Shown: piece by piece, positions 54,664 through 64,000 of the stretch
How the letters are laid out: each line of letters begins with the position of its first letter
Position numbering within the stretch: position 1 is the first letter of the stretch
NCBI RefSeq assembly: GCF_001468285.1
Contig: NZ_LNSB01000022.1
Location: 1-64,000 of the forward strand
Source: Sphingopyxis sp. HIX
GTDB lineage: Bacteria > Pseudomonadota > Alphaproteobacteria > Sphingomonadales > Sphingomonadaceae
Direction: 5' to 3'
Length of the DNA stretch: 64,000 nt
Translations under genes and position numbers: made by a program
Notes under the pieces: model-generated
What the model was told of the DNA's origin: nothing
Seen by the model: only the letters and a program-made list of their open reading frames with translations
The model's database searches: none

Positions 54664-55398
54664 TCAACTCCCCTCATCGTCGGCGAGCCGCCGCAGCCGC
54701 GCCGCGACGCGGTTGTCGGCGATGATCCGCCGCATCCGCATCAGGACGATCGCGCCGAACAGCAAGGAAAAACCCAGCACGGTCAAGCCCAGAGGCCACA
54801 GCAGCGCGCCGTCGATGCTCGATCCGCGCAAGGTGATGCTCGGTCCCTGGTGCAGGCTGTTCCACCATATGACGCTGCGGTTGATGATCGGGATGTTGAT
54901 CGCGCCGACCAGCGCATAGATGGCGGCGCCGCGCGACAGCGTGCCGCCCTGCCTTTGCCCCTCGTCGCCGCTCGTCAGCGCGATGAAGCCGGCATAGAGG
55001 AACAGCAGGACCAGCATCGAGGTCATCCGCCCGTCCCATTCCCACCAGGTCCCCCAGGTCGGCTTGCCCCAGATCGACCCGGTCGCGAGGCACAAGGCGG
55101 TGAACAGCATCCCCGGCACCGCGATCGCCCGCGCCGCGATGCCCGCGAGCGGATGGCGCCACACCAGTTGTACGAGACCCGCGACGGCAAGGCTCGTCCA
55201 GCCGCCCATGCCGAGCCACGCCGACGGGACGTGGACATAGAGGATTCGCGCGGTCTCGCCCTGCTTGTAGTCGCCCGGCACCTGCGTCAGCCCGGCAAAG
55301 GCGCCGCCGAGCACGAGCAGCAGCCCGACGCCGAGCAGCCACGGCGTCAGCGGCTTCGCAATCGCGAGGAAACGGGTGGGATTGGCGTAAGCGTGCAT
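54664..55398 (-). CDS. ccmC: Haem transporter CcmC
   Basis: A 244-residue protein with six helices that loads haem onto CcmE. It has HVPSAWLGMGGW with H56 of the haem-ligating pair, the WGTWWEWD motif at 115-122, and LHQGPSITLRGSSID with the second conserved histidine. The ATG at 55398 opens just before the first helix. It heads the ccmC-D-E-F-G-H-I order. ccmA and ccmB are not in the window. Confidence 0.94.
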   Translation of the reverse strand: MHAYANPTRFLAIAKPLTPWLLGVGLLLVLGGAFAGLTQVPGDYKQGETARILYVHVPSAWLGMGGWTSLAVAGLVQLVWRHPLAGIAARAIAVPGMLFTALCLATGSIWGKPTWGTWWEWDGRMTSMLVLLFLYAGFIALTSGDEGQRQGGTLSRGAAIYALVGAINIPIINRSVIWWNSLHQGPSITLRGSSIDGALLWPLGLTVLGFSLLFGAIVLMRMRRIIADNRVAARLRRLADDEGS

Positions 55399-55681
55399 CG
55401 GTTTCGCGTCGTCTTTAGGGGAGGCCGATATATCGGTCCAGTGAATTGCCCGGCGCGACCCGGCGGCGCCTGTCTTGCGTGCCTTGGGGGCTAGGTCAAG
55501 CCTCGGCACGGCATGCCCGCCATCATGGCGGCGCGGGCGGCAACGTGACTAAATTACAACAAACGCAGCAAAAATGTAACAAACCCCGCCCCGCCGGTCG
55601 TTTTTGGCTGGCGGGCCAGCGTCTTAGAGTCAATCCTCCTCGCACCGGGCCGCCGGGTCCGCAAAAAGGGGACTGCACATC
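55399..55681. other. Intergenic region between ccmC and the large TonB receptor gene
   Basis: This 283-base divergent promoter region has no coding signal. It contains a TTACA/TGTAA dyad with a 16-base spacer (55554-55579) in an AT-rich island, and GATATATCGG near 55430. AGGGGA about 8 bases before the receptor ATG is its ribosome-binding site. Confidence 0.4.
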
Positions 55682-58324
55682 ATGCCCAATGCCAACAAAA
55701 TCTCCGCGCTCGCCCTCGCCGCCGCCCTCGCCGCGACCGGCTGGTCCGCCCCCGTCCTCGCCCAGGACGCCGCGGTCGACGACGCCGCCGACGCCGACAG
55801 CAACACGATCGTCGTCATCGGCACGCGCCGCACCGATCGCACCGTCGCCGACAGCACCGTGCCGATCGACGTGATCGGCGGCGACGCGCTACAGAACAGC
55901 GGCACCACCGAAACGAACAAGCTGCTGAACCAGCTCGTCCCCTCGTTCAATTTTCCGCAGCCTTCGCTGACCGATGGCACCGACTCGCTGCGCCCCGCGA
56001 CGCTGCGCGGCCTCGCCCCCGACCAGGTGCTCGTGCTGGTCAACGGCAAGCGGCGCCACCAGTCGTCTTTGATCAACCTCAACGGCTCGGTTGGGCGCGG
56101 TTCGACCGCGGTCGACATGAACACCATCCCGCCGCTCGCGATCGAACGGATCGAAGTGCTGCGCGACGGCGCCTCGTCGCTCTATGGCTCGGACGCCATA
56201 GCGGGCGTGATCAACGTCCAGCTGAAACGCAGCGTCGGCGGCCGCGCGCAGGTCTCCTACGGCAAATATATCACCCGCATGGAGGATGTGGACCAGGTCG
56301 CGTCGGTCGCGCCTACGCTCACCAACCCGACCTTCGCGATCGGCTCGAACGGTTTCTTCGCCGTGACCGGCGGCGACAATCCGGTGATCACCTACACCGG
56401 CAAGGACCGCAAGCGGAACGATGGCGACACCTATACTTTCGCGACCAACATCGGCCTGCCCATCAGTGGGACCGGCTATCTGAACTTCACCGCCGAATAT
56501 AAGGACCGCTCGCCCACCAACCGCTCGGGCCCCGACATCCGGCGCAATTATTTCGCCGCCGGCGACCCGCGCGAAACGACGCTCGACCGCTATTGGCACC
56601 GCTATGGCGACGGCGAATCGAAGGATATGAACTTCTTCGTCAACGCCGGCTTCGACCTCTCCGAAGCGATCGAATTCTACACCTTCGGCAGCTACGGCGT
56701 CCGCGACGGCAACGGCGCGGGCTTCTATCGCCGCTCGTTCGACATCCGCAACCAGGACTGGTCGGCCTCGACGACCAGCTTCGTTCCCATCTATGCCGAC
56801 GGCTTCCTGCCGATCATCGAAAGCGAGATCCGGGATATTTCGGCCGCGGCGGGGATCCGCGGCGACATCGGCGCATGGGATTACGACCTGTCGCTCGTCT
56901 ATGGTTCGAACCGGCTGGACTATGGCGTGTCGAACAGCGTCAACACCTCGCTCGGCGGGCTCAACAGCAACCGCAAGTTCAACGCCGGCGGCCTGCGCTC
57001 GGGCCAGACATCGGTCAACCTCGACGTCCGCCGCGACATCGACATCGGCATCGGGAACAGCGTCTCGCTCGCCTTCGGCGGGGAATGGCGCAACGAAAAT
57101 TACAAGATCGTCCCCGGCGAGGAACAGAGCTGGATCAACGGCCCCTTCTCCTCGGCGCCCTTCGGCGCCGCGGGCGGGTCGCAGGTCTTCCCGGGCTTCC
57201 GCCCCAGCAACGCGACCGACGTGTCGCGCGACAGCTTCGCGGGCTATGCCGAAATCGATGCCGACCTCAGCGACATGTTCACCGTCCAGCTCGCCGGCCG
57301 CTACGAACATTTCAGCGACTTCGGCGATACGGTCAACGGCAAGGCCGCGGCGCGCTTCGAACCGATCGACGGGCTCGCGCTGCGCGGCTCGGTGTCGACG
57401 GGTTTCCGCGCGCCCAGCCTCGCGCAGCAATCCTTTCAGACCACCTCGACCAACAATGTCGGCGGCGTGCTGATCGAGATCGGGACCTTCCCCGTCAGCT
57501 CGCCGGTCGCCGTCGCGCTCGGGGCCGAACCGCTCGAGCCCGAAAAATCGCTCAACTTCGGCGGCGGCATCAGCTTCACGATGATCGACGGGCTCAGCAT
57601 CACCGCCGACTATTACAACATCAAGATCAAGGACCGCATCACGCTGACCGAGAATCTGCAGGGCGCCGACATCGTCGCCACGCTGACCGCGGCCGGCATC
57701 ACCGGGGTCAGCTCGGCGCGCTTCTTCATCAACGGCATCGATACGAAGACCGAAGGGGTCGACATCGTCGCGTCCTACCGCATTCCCGATTTCGGTTTGG
57801 GCAATTTCCGACTCAGCGCGGGCTTCAACCTCAACAATACCAAGATCACCGATCGCCGGACCTTCTCGGGCTTCACCGCGCAGCGCCTCTTCGCGCGGCA
57901 GGAAAGCTACCGCCTGACCGACGGCCAGCCGCAGGACAAGCTCAACGTCAGCCTCGACTGGGATTATGACATGGTCGGGCTGACGCTGCGTACCAACCGC
58001 TATGGCGAGGTGTTCTTGCCCAGCAGCTTCTCGACCGCCGCGAACAATAATAATATCGACCTCGCACCGGGCGAGGTGCCGGGCGACATCTTCCTGTCGC
58101 CCAAATGGGTCACCGACGTCGAGCTGCGCATCAAGCCGCTCGAAGCGCTGCAGATCGCGATCGGCGCGAACAATGTCTTCGACGTCTATCCCGACCGCCT
58201 GCCCTTCGGCACCGTCGACGGCGTCAACTACGGCTTCAACAACGCCTTCCTGCCGTACAGTTCGCAGTCGCCCTTCGGCTTCAACGGCCGCTTCGTCTAC
58301 GGACGCATCTCGGTCGACTTCTGA
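55682..58324 (+). CDS. Large TonB-dependent receptor
   Basis: An 880-residue outer-membrane receptor. A signal peptide (ALALAAALAATGWSAPVLAQ) is followed by the TonB-box region NTIVVIGTRRTDRT and a plug (NKLLNQLVPSFNFPQ, ATLRGLAPDQVLVLVNGKRRH, IERIEVLRDGASSLYGSDAIAGVINV). The long barrel ends GRFVYGRISVDF. The NGKRRH..DGASSLYGSDAIAGVIN signature belongs to the large sphingomonad/Caulobacter receptor group, whose substrates include sugars, peptides and aromatics. The substrate is not predictable here. Confidence 0.9.
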   Translation: MPNANKISALALAAALAATGWSAPVLAQDAAVDDAADADSNTIVVIGTRRTDRTVADSTVPIDVIGGDALQNSGTTETNKLLNQLVPSFNFPQPSLTDGTDSLRPATLRGLAPDQVLVLVNGKRRHQSSLINLNGSVGRGSTAVDMNTIPPLAIERIEVLRDGASSLYGSDAIAGVINVQLKRSVGGRAQVSYGKYITRMEDVDQVASVAPTLTNPTFAIGSNGFFAVTGGDNPVITYTGKDRKRNDGDTYTFATNIGLPISGTGYLNFTAEYKDRSPTNRSGPDIRRNYFAAGDPRETTLDRYWHRYGDGESKDMNFFVNAGFDLSEAIEFYTFGSYGVRDGNGAGFYRRSFDIRNQDWSASTTSFVPIYADGFLPIIESEIRDISAAAGIRGDIGAWDYDLSLVYGSNRLDYGVSNSVNTSLGGLNSNRKFNAGGLRSGQTSVNLDVRRDIDIGIGNSVSLAFGGEWRNENYKIVPGEEQSWINGPFSSAPFGAAGGSQVFPGFRPSNATDVSRDSFAGYAEIDADLSDMFTVQLAGRYEHFSDFGDTVNGKAAARFEPIDGLALRGSVSTGFRAPSLAQQSFQTTSTNNVGGVLIEIGTFPVSSPVAVALGAEPLEPEKSLNFGGGISFTMIDGLSITADYYNIKIKDRITLTENLQGADIVATLTAAGITGVSSARFFINGIDTKTEGVDIVASYRIPDFGLGNFRLSAGFNLNNTKITDRRTFSGFTAQRLFARQESYRLTDGQPQDKLNVSLDWDYDMVGLTLRTNRYGEVFLPSSFSTAANNNNIDLAPGEVPGDIFLSPKWVTDVELRIKPLEALQIAIGANNVFDVYPDRLPFGTVDGVNYGFNNAFLPYSSQSPFGFNGRFVYGRISVDF

Positions 58325-58340
58325 GCCGCTGGACTATCGG

Positions 58341-58377
58341 AAAAACGGCAAGGCCGGGAGCTATGCTTCCGGCCTTG
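58341..58377 (-). terminator. Intrinsic terminator of the ybaN-like gene, overlapping its last codons
   Basis: On the minus strand CAAGGCCGG (58369-58377) pairs with CCGGCCTTG (58349-58357) around an 11-base loop, followed by CCGTTTTT. The upstream arm contains the final sense codons and the loop contains the stop codon of the gene. The stem could also end the convergent receptor transcript. Confidence 0.7.
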
Positions 58378-58714
58378 TCCATATCCACGTTCCCGTTACC
58401 GCCGCGGCGACGACCGGCACCATCATCCACGGCCAGGGCGCAAAGAGCAAAGCCAGCGCGATGCTCGCCGCGAACATGACGCTCGCCGCGACCTTGCCCT
58501 TGCGGCTGATCGCGCCCTTGTCGCGCCACGCGACGATATGCGGGCCGAAGGTCGCGTGATTCAGCAGCCACGCCTCGAGCCGCGGCGACGAGCGCGCGAA
58601 GCAGAAGGCGGCGAGGATGACGAAGGGAACGGTAGGCAACAGCGGCAGAAACGCCCCGATCGCGCCGAGCGCGAGCGACAACCAGCCGCTGACGAGGTAG
58701 AAATGCCGCTTCAT
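58361..58714 (-). CDS. YbaN family (DUF454) inner-membrane protein
   Basis: A 117-residue membrane protein of the DUF454/YbaN family: LVSGWLSLALGAIGAFLPLLPTVPFVILAAFCFARSSPRLEAWLLNH, then FGPHIVAWRDKGAISRKGKVAASVMF and two C-terminal helices. The LPLLPTVPF and CFARSSPRLEAWL motifs are diagnostic. The function is unknown. It converges on the TonB receptor. Confidence 0.9.
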   Translation of the reverse strand: MKRHFYLVSGWLSLALGAIGAFLPLLPTVPFVILAAFCFARSSPRLEAWLLNHATFGPHIVAWRDKGAISRKGKVAASVMFAASIALALLFAPWPWMMVPVVAAAVTGTWIWTRPEA

Positions 58715-58778
58715 GCGAGGCTGGCTTAGCGGAAATTCAGGGTCGCGCCAGCCTCTGCACCCAAAGATCGTCTTAACT

Positions 58779-58866
58779 CCGTTCGCCCTGAGCTTGTCGA
58801 AGGGCCGTTCTTTCTTTGCGACGCCGAAAGAGAAGAGCGGTGCTTCGACAAGCTCAGCACAAACGG
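58779..58866. repeat. REP-like inverted repeat (GAGCTTGTCGAAG family)
   Basis: CCGTTCGCCCTGAGCTTGTC.. is inverted as ..GCTTCGACAAGCTCAGCACA ending AAACGG, with an extra inner pair GCCGTTCTTT/AAGAGCGG. It lies between the ybaN-like gene and the leucine-dehydrogenase-like gene. Confidence 0.85.
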
Positions 58867-58887
58867 AATTTGGGTAAGCTTCGAAAC

Positions 58888-59937
58888 TTACCCCCGCCCG
58901 ATCAGCTTCTGCGCCATCCGGTCGGCGACCACCGACGCCGGCGTTCCGCTCGCCTTGCTCTCGGCCCAGATCGTGGCCAGCCGGCCCGGGATCTGGTGGA
59001 TGCGGCTTTCGACTTCCTCGCGGCTCCCCTGCCCCAGATATTCGAGCGCAACGTTGATGATCCCGCCCGCGTTGATCACATAATCGGGCGCATAGACGAT
59101 GCCGCGGTCGTGGACGCGCTGGCCGTCGGCCGCGGTCGCGAGCTGGTTGTTCGCGCCGCCCGCGACAATCGGGACGCGCAGCTTGGCGATGCTCTCTTCG
59201 GTCAGGATTGCGCCGAGCGCGTTGGGGCTCAGCACATCGGCTTCGATCTCCATGATCGCCGCCGAATCGGCAAGCTCGGCGCCCAGCTCGTCGGCCAGCG
59301 CCTTGGCGCGCGCGAGGTTCACGTCGGCCAGCGTCAGGATCGCGCCGTCGGCCGCGAGCCGCCGCGCGACGCCGCCGCCGACGCTGCCCACGCCCTGGAT
59401 CGCGACGCGCACGCCCTTGGCGCTGTCGGCGCCCAGGCCCTGCTTGATCGCCGCGAGGATGCCCAGATAGACGCCGAGCGCGGTCAGCGGGCCCGGGTCG
59501 CCGCCGGCTTCGCCGCTCGCCACGGGCAGGCCGCTGACATGCTTGGTGAATTTCGAGATCGCGACCATGTCGGCGTCCGACATGCCGACGTCCTCGGCGG
59601 TGACATAGGCGCCGCCCAGCGATTCGACCGCGCGCCCGAAGGCCGCGAGCAGTTCGGGGGTCTTCTCCACGCCCTCGTCGGCCAGGATCACGCCCTTGCC
59701 GCCGCCCATCGGCAGCCCGGCCATCGCATTTTTATAGCTCATGCCGCGCGACAGGCGCAGCGCGTCGGTGATCGCGGCCTTGCGCTGCGGATAATGCCAG
59801 TAACGCACGCCGCCCGCGCCCGGGCCGAGGTGCGTCGAGTGGACCGCGATGACCGCGGTCAGCCCGCTGGCGCGATCGCGGAACATGTGGACATGCTCAT
59901 GATCGTCGAAATCGGCGAAATCCCAGACAGCAGACAT
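58888..59937 (-). CDS. Leucine-dehydrogenase-type Glu/Leu/Phe/Val dehydrogenase
   Basis: A 349-residue NAD-dependent amino-acid dehydrogenase that should deaminate branched-chain (or phenylalanine) substrates to keto acids. The substrate domain has LGPGAGGVRYWHYP and the lysines K69 (MSYKNAMAGL) and K81 (MGGGKGVI). The Rossmann domain has VAIQGVGSVGGGVARRLAADGA. GGANNQLA and YVINAGGIINVALEY complete the family pattern. The length and motifs favour leucine dehydrogenase over phenylalanine dehydrogenase. A perfect LiuR-like dyad lies just upstream. A GGGTAAG/CTTACCC stem overlaps the stop codon. Confidence 0.88.
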   Translation of the reverse strand: MSAVWDFADFDDHEHVHMFRDRASGLTAVIAVHSTHLGPGAGGVRYWHYPQRKAAITDALRLSRGMSYKNAMAGLPMGGGKGVILADEGVEKTPELLAAFGRAVESLGGAYVTAEDVGMSDADMVAISKFTKHVSGLPVASGEAGGDPGPLTALGVYLGILAAIKQGLGADSAKGVRVAIQGVGSVGGGVARRLAADGAILTLADVNLARAKALADELGAELADSAAIMEIEADVLSPNALGAILTEESIAKLRVPIVAGGANNQLATAADGQRVHDRGIVYAPDYVINAGGIINVALEYLGQGSREEVESRIHQIPGRLATIWAESKASGTPASVVADRMAQKLIGRG

Positions 59938-59959
59938 GCGCGACTCCTCGCGTTAGAAA

Positions 59960-59977
59960 ATTACGTCAAAACGTAAT
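59960..59977. promoter_or_regulatory. Perfect LiuR-like operator upstream of the leucine-dehydrogenase-type gene
   Basis: ATTACGT and ACGTAAT are exact inverted arms around CAAA, 23-40 bases before the start codon. ACGT-centred arms with a 4-base gap resemble operators of the LiuR regulator that controls branched-chain amino acid breakdown in proteobacteria. The regulator gene is not in the window. Confidence 0.55.
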
Positions 59978-60033
59978 AATGCAACGACTGCGGCGAGTCA
60001 CCCCAAAAGCGCCTATGCGCGATGATAGAGAGA

Positions 60034-60111
60034 TGGGGCGACCAACGGGGCTCGAACCCGCGACCTCCGGTACCACAAACCGGCGCTCTAACCAACTGAG
60101 CTATGGTCGCC
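60034..60111 (-). tRNA. tRNA-His (anticodon GTG)
   Basis: The cloverleaf reads fully. The acceptor stem is GCGACCA/TGGTCGC, the D-stem GCTC/GAGC with AGTTGGTTA loop, and the anticodon stem CCGGT/ACCGG with loop TTGTGGT. The T-arm is GCGGG/CCCGT with loop TTCGAGC, and the 3' CCA is encoded. The 5' flank supplies G at -1 opposite C73, the classic histidine identity pair. A promoter-like TTGACG..TATCGC lies upstream. Confidence 0.95.
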
Positions 60112-60144
60112 ACACGCCGGGCGAAACCGCCTCGACAGCGCGCG

Positions 60145-60174
60145 GCGATAGGCGCGCGAGTGCCCGTTCGTCAA
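60145..60174 (-). promoter_or_regulatory. Probable promoter of tRNA-His
   Basis: On the minus strand TTGACG (60169-60174) is followed after 18 bases by TATCGC (60145-60150), 34 bases before the tRNA. The -35 box is canonical and the -10 box partial. Confidence 0.45.
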
Positions 60175-60212
60175 GCATTGTTCGCGTGCGCATTGACGCT
60201 TAAAAGCGCGGC

Positions 60213-60890
60213 ATGACCGACAAGATCGTCGATATGGCCACGTCGGGCGCCGACCGCACCGCCGATCGGCTCGCCGCGGTGCCCGGCGTCCGCCGCGCGC
60301 CGACCCCGAAGCTTCAGCAATATATGCTCTCGAACTTCCTCGACGCCGCGACCTGCGCCGCGCTGATCGAGCAGATCGACCGCGACGTCCGCCCCTCGAC
60401 GATCGCCGATCCCAATGGCGATGAGGCGTTCCGGACGAGCACCACCTGCGACCTCGACCACCGCGACCCGGTGGTGCGCGCGGTCAACGACAAGCTGCAC
60501 GCGCTGACCGGCATCCCGCCCGAATATGGCGAACCGCTGCAGGGCCAGCGCTACGACGTCGGACAGGAGTTCAAGGCGCACACCGACTTCTTCGATCCGC
60601 GCGGCGCCGACTGGGAGACCTATTGCGCCATCCCCGGCCAGCGCAGCTGGACCTTGATGATCTATCTCAACGCCCCCGCCGCGGGCGGCGCGACGCGCTT
60701 CCTCGCGACGGGCAAGATGCACCAGCCCGAGGCGGGCAAACTGCTCGCCTGGAACAATGTCCGCCCCGACGGCACCACCAACGACGACACGCTCCACCAC
60801 GGGATGAAGGTGCGCAAGGGGCGCAAGTACATCATCACCAAATGGTTCCGCGAGCGGCCGTGGCCTTGGGCGGAGGGCGAGCTGGACTAA
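60213..60890 (+). CDS. 2-oxoglutarate/Fe(II) oxygenase, prolyl 4-hydroxylase-like
   Basis: A 225-residue dioxygenase of the P4Hc type. The iron ligands appear as H123-T-D125 (FKAHTDFFD) and a distal histidine in TLHHGMKV (195-196). The 2-oxoglutarate-binding lysine lies in KGRKYIITKWFRE. The strand motif WTLMIYLNAPAAGGATRF is typical. It probably hydroxylates a protein or small molecule, but the target is unknown. No signal peptide is seen. Confidence 0.88.
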   Translation: MTDKIVDMATSGADRTADRLAAVPGVRRAPTPKLQQYMLSNFLDAATCAALIEQIDRDVRPSTIADPNGDEAFRTSTTCDLDHRDPVVRAVNDKLHALTGIPPEYGEPLQGQRYDVGQEFKAHTDFFDPRGADWETYCAIPGQRSWTLMIYLNAPAAGGATRFLATGKMHQPEAGKLLAWNNVRPDGTTNDDTLHHGMKVRKGRKYIITKWFRERPWPWAEGELD

Positions 60891-60904
60891 GCCCGCGAAC
60901 GGAA

Positions 60905-60932
60905 ATCGGGGGCGGTTCGAACCGCCCCCGAT
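60905..60932. terminator. Bidirectional hairpin between convergent genes
   Basis: A perfect 28-base palindrome (ATCGGGGGCGGTTC and its inverse) fills the 46-base gap between the oxygenase and SIMPL stop codons. No T-run is present on either side, so it may block exonucleases rather than terminate on its own. Confidence 0.5.
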
Positions 60933-60936
60933 CCGC

Positions 60937-61689
60937 TTACTTCACCAGCCGATACTGGAAACTCAGCGTCAGCGTGTTCGACACCTGCCCCGGCTCGACC
61001 GGGGTCGCCTTGTTCGCCCCGGCGTCCATCGCCTGCAGCCGCACCATCGGCATCGGCGGCATCGGCCCGCCGAAGCTGCCTTCGCTGATCGACACCAGCT
61101 CGGCGCCGCGGAAACCCGCGAGGCGCGCATAATCGGCGGCCTTGGCTTCGGCTTCCTTGATCGCCGCGCCGCGCGCGCCGACCAGCTGTGCGTCGGCGTC
61201 CTTCATGCCGAACCACGGGCCTTCGATATTGGTCCCGCCCGCCGCGACCAGCGCGTCGAGCAGCGGCCCGATATCGTCGATCTTCGGCGTGGTGGCGCGA
61301 ACGGTATTGTTCACCTGATAGCCGATGAAGCGCGGCGGCTGGCCGCCCCCCGTGTTGTTATAGTCGTACTGCGGCGACAGGTTGATGCCGCTCGTCTGGA
61401 TATCCTCGGGCTTGATCCCGCGCGCCTTGGCGGCGGCGATCAGCTTGTCCATCGCCGCGGCGTTGAGGCGCATCGCCTCGACCGCGGTCGGCGCTGTGGT
61501 CTGCACCCCGGCGCCGACGGTCGCCTGATCGGGGCGCGAGCGCACTTCCTCGTTGACGCTGAAGCTCAGGATCGGCCCCTGCACAGTCGCTGTCGTCACC
61601 GTCGAACCTCCCTGCTGCTGCGCAAGAACCGGCGTGGCCGCCGTCAGCGCGAGTGCGCCAGCCATAGCGGTGAGCATATGCTTCGTCAT
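60937..61689 (-). CDS. Exported SIMPL domain-containing protein
   Basis: A 250-residue protein with a signal peptide (MLTAMAGALALTAATPVLAQ) and one SIMPL (DUF541) domain. The domain shows LSFSVNEEVRSRPDQATVGAGVQTTAPTAVEAM, IKPEDIQTSGINLSPQYDYN, FIGYQVNNTVRATTPKIDDIGPLLDALVAAGGTNIEG and DARLAGFRGAELVSISE-like strands. Family members such as BP26 are periplasmic oligomers of uncertain role. AGGAG 7 bases before the ATG sets the start. It is divergent from the ABC-F gene. Confidence 0.9.
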   Translation of the reverse strand: MTKHMLTAMAGALALTAATPVLAQQQGGSTVTTATVQGPILSFSVNEEVRSRPDQATVGAGVQTTAPTAVEAMRLNAAAMDKLIAAAKARGIKPEDIQTSGINLSPQYDYNNTGGGQPPRFIGYQVNNTVRATTPKIDDIGPLLDALVAAGGTNIEGPWFGMKDADAQLVGARGAAIKEAEAKAADYARLAGFRGAELVSISEGSFGGPMPPMPMVRLQAMDAGANKATPVEPGQVSNTLTLSFQYRLVK

Positions 61690-61823
61690 TGTCTTCTCCT
61701 GTGGCCGGAACCCCCGGCCGTGATAAATGCCCGCCCCGTAACGCAGACGGAGAGGGCGCGTTCCGGCCTTTGCCCGCACGGCGCTTGCATGACGCTGAAC
61801 ATCTCCGTAGCGAGCCGTTCATC

Positions 61824-63602
<1,779 letters not shown>

Positions 63603-63637
63603 CCTGCCATCCGCTTTGGGGTGGGGAGCGGACGCGC

Positions 63638-63786
63638 TTAATCCTCCCTGCGGCGAAGCCGTGGGGAGGGGGACCACCCGCAGGGTGGTGGAGGGGTCAA
63701 TGCCTGAAACGTCGGCCTAAGGCCGCCACCCCTCCACCATGCTTCGCATGGTCCCCCTCCCCATCGCTTCGCGACAGGGAGGATTA
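63638..63786. repeat. Long inverted repeat, close copy of 46633-46779
   Basis: Left arm TTAATCCTCCCTGCGGCGAA.. and right arm ..GCTTCGCGACAGGGAGGATTA enclose a ~30-base centre that includes GGCCTAAGGCC. It differs from the earlier copy at only scattered positions. With the next repeat it occupies the 332-base gap 63603-63934, where no gene is seen. Confidence 0.88.
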
Positions 63787-63838
63787 GGATGGCCGCTAAC
63801 GCCCGAAAACCAGCGAATTACGCCATGCGAATTAAATG

Positions 63839-63905
63839 CGCGCAGAGGCGCAGAGGCCGCAGAGACGATGGCCCCGCATCTCCGCGCCCTCTGCGCCTCT
63901 GCGCG
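63839..63905. repeat. Palindromic repeat (GCAGAGGCGCAGAGG family)
   Basis: CGCGCAGAGGCGCAGAGG and its inverse CCTCTGCGCCTCTGCGCG flank a centre with a further AGAGACG/TCTCCGCG pair. The design resembles the inner palindrome of the bio-locus repeats (GCCTTTGCGCCTTTGCG) but the sequence differs. Confidence 0.8.
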
Positions 63906-63934
63906 AATATTTTGGTCGGCGGCAGTCTTACTCC

Positions 63935-64000
63935 TCAACCCGTCCCATAAAACCGCGCCAGCCGATCCAGCGCCAGCCCCAGCACCAATTTCCCCGACCG
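63935..64000 (-). CDS. C-terminal end of a gene running out of the window
   Basis: An open frame enters from the right edge and ends RSGKLVLGLALDRLARFYG plus two residues and a TGA stop at 63935-63937. Codon use is typical of the genome. The 21 visible residues do not allow a family assignment. Confidence 0.4.
   Translation of the reverse strand, partial: RSGKLVLGLALDRLARFYGTG

Noticed and set aside
54368-54667. 99-codon minus-strand open frame
   Set aside because: It is in a different frame of ccmD and crosses the AAATAGGGAC repeat. The CcmD frame has the family sequence and a good ribosome-binding site.

Overview
The window is chromosomal DNA from a high-GC alphaproteobacterium, most likely a sphingomonad close to Sphingopyxis. 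This is an inference from three things: the codon bias, the many TonB-dependent receptors, and the dense population of short palindromic repeats seen in that group. No prophage, transposase or CRISPR array is visible. Nearly all coding DNA looks like stable core genome. The clear exception is the RHS region (about 12.5-23.8 kb), parts of which are visibly AT-richer.

Layout. 0.2-7.4 kb: an NTF2-like protein, DUF2200, serB and miaA (divergent, with overlapping start codons), then ilvB-ilvN-ilvC for branched-chain amino acids and a DUF6151 protein. 7.5-10.7 kb: bioF-bioD-bioA for biotin, with a nested palindromic repeat before bioF and a related one between bioD and bioA. 10.9-12.8 kb: DUF805, a YHS protein, a small exported protein and an orphan VirB2-like pilin. 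12.9-23.8 kb: two paralogous RHS/YD-repeat giants with Sec signal peptides. Each is preceded by a tiny secreted single-YD-repeat protein, and the second is followed by a lipoprotein that could be its immunity protein. YceI and two small genes lie between them. 24.0-29.6 kb: a rhodanese, leuA behind a leucine-rich leader peptide, a lipoprotein, a divergent AraC/SDR pair and a GNAT. 29.6-46.6 kb: M23-like protein, two DUF1801 genes, an iron-type TonB receptor, an ECF42-like sigma factor with its YciI partner, a diguanylate cyclase, a CPBP protease, an AraC regulator, DUF427, a GNAT-nitrilase fusion, a TonB receptor divergent from a PepSY pair, and a nitronate monooxygenase. 46.8-55.4 kb: an AHH nuclease with its partner, kup, and a ccmC-D-E-F-G-H-I cluster for cytochrome c maturation. 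55.7-64 kb: a large TonB receptor, YbaN, a leucine-dehydrogenase-type enzyme, tRNA-His, a prolyl-hydroxylase-like oxygenase, a SIMPL protein, an ABC-F ATPase and the end of one more gene.

How the parts connect. ilvBNC and leuA make branched-chain amino acids. The leuA leader reads leucine supply through a run of leucine codons that can pair with the segment just before leuA. On the catabolic side, the leucine-dehydrogenase-like gene and the nitronate monooxygenase gene each carry upstream dyads of the LiuR kind. The ccm genes are translationally coupled through 4-base overlaps (ccmF-G-H-I), but two hairpin repeat families interrupt the cluster around ccmE. The most unusual content is the duplicated cassette of a secreted mini-YD protein plus a Sec-exported RHS protein with unrelated C-terminal tips. 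It resembles a polymorphic-toxin arrangement but carries no type VI secretion marker.
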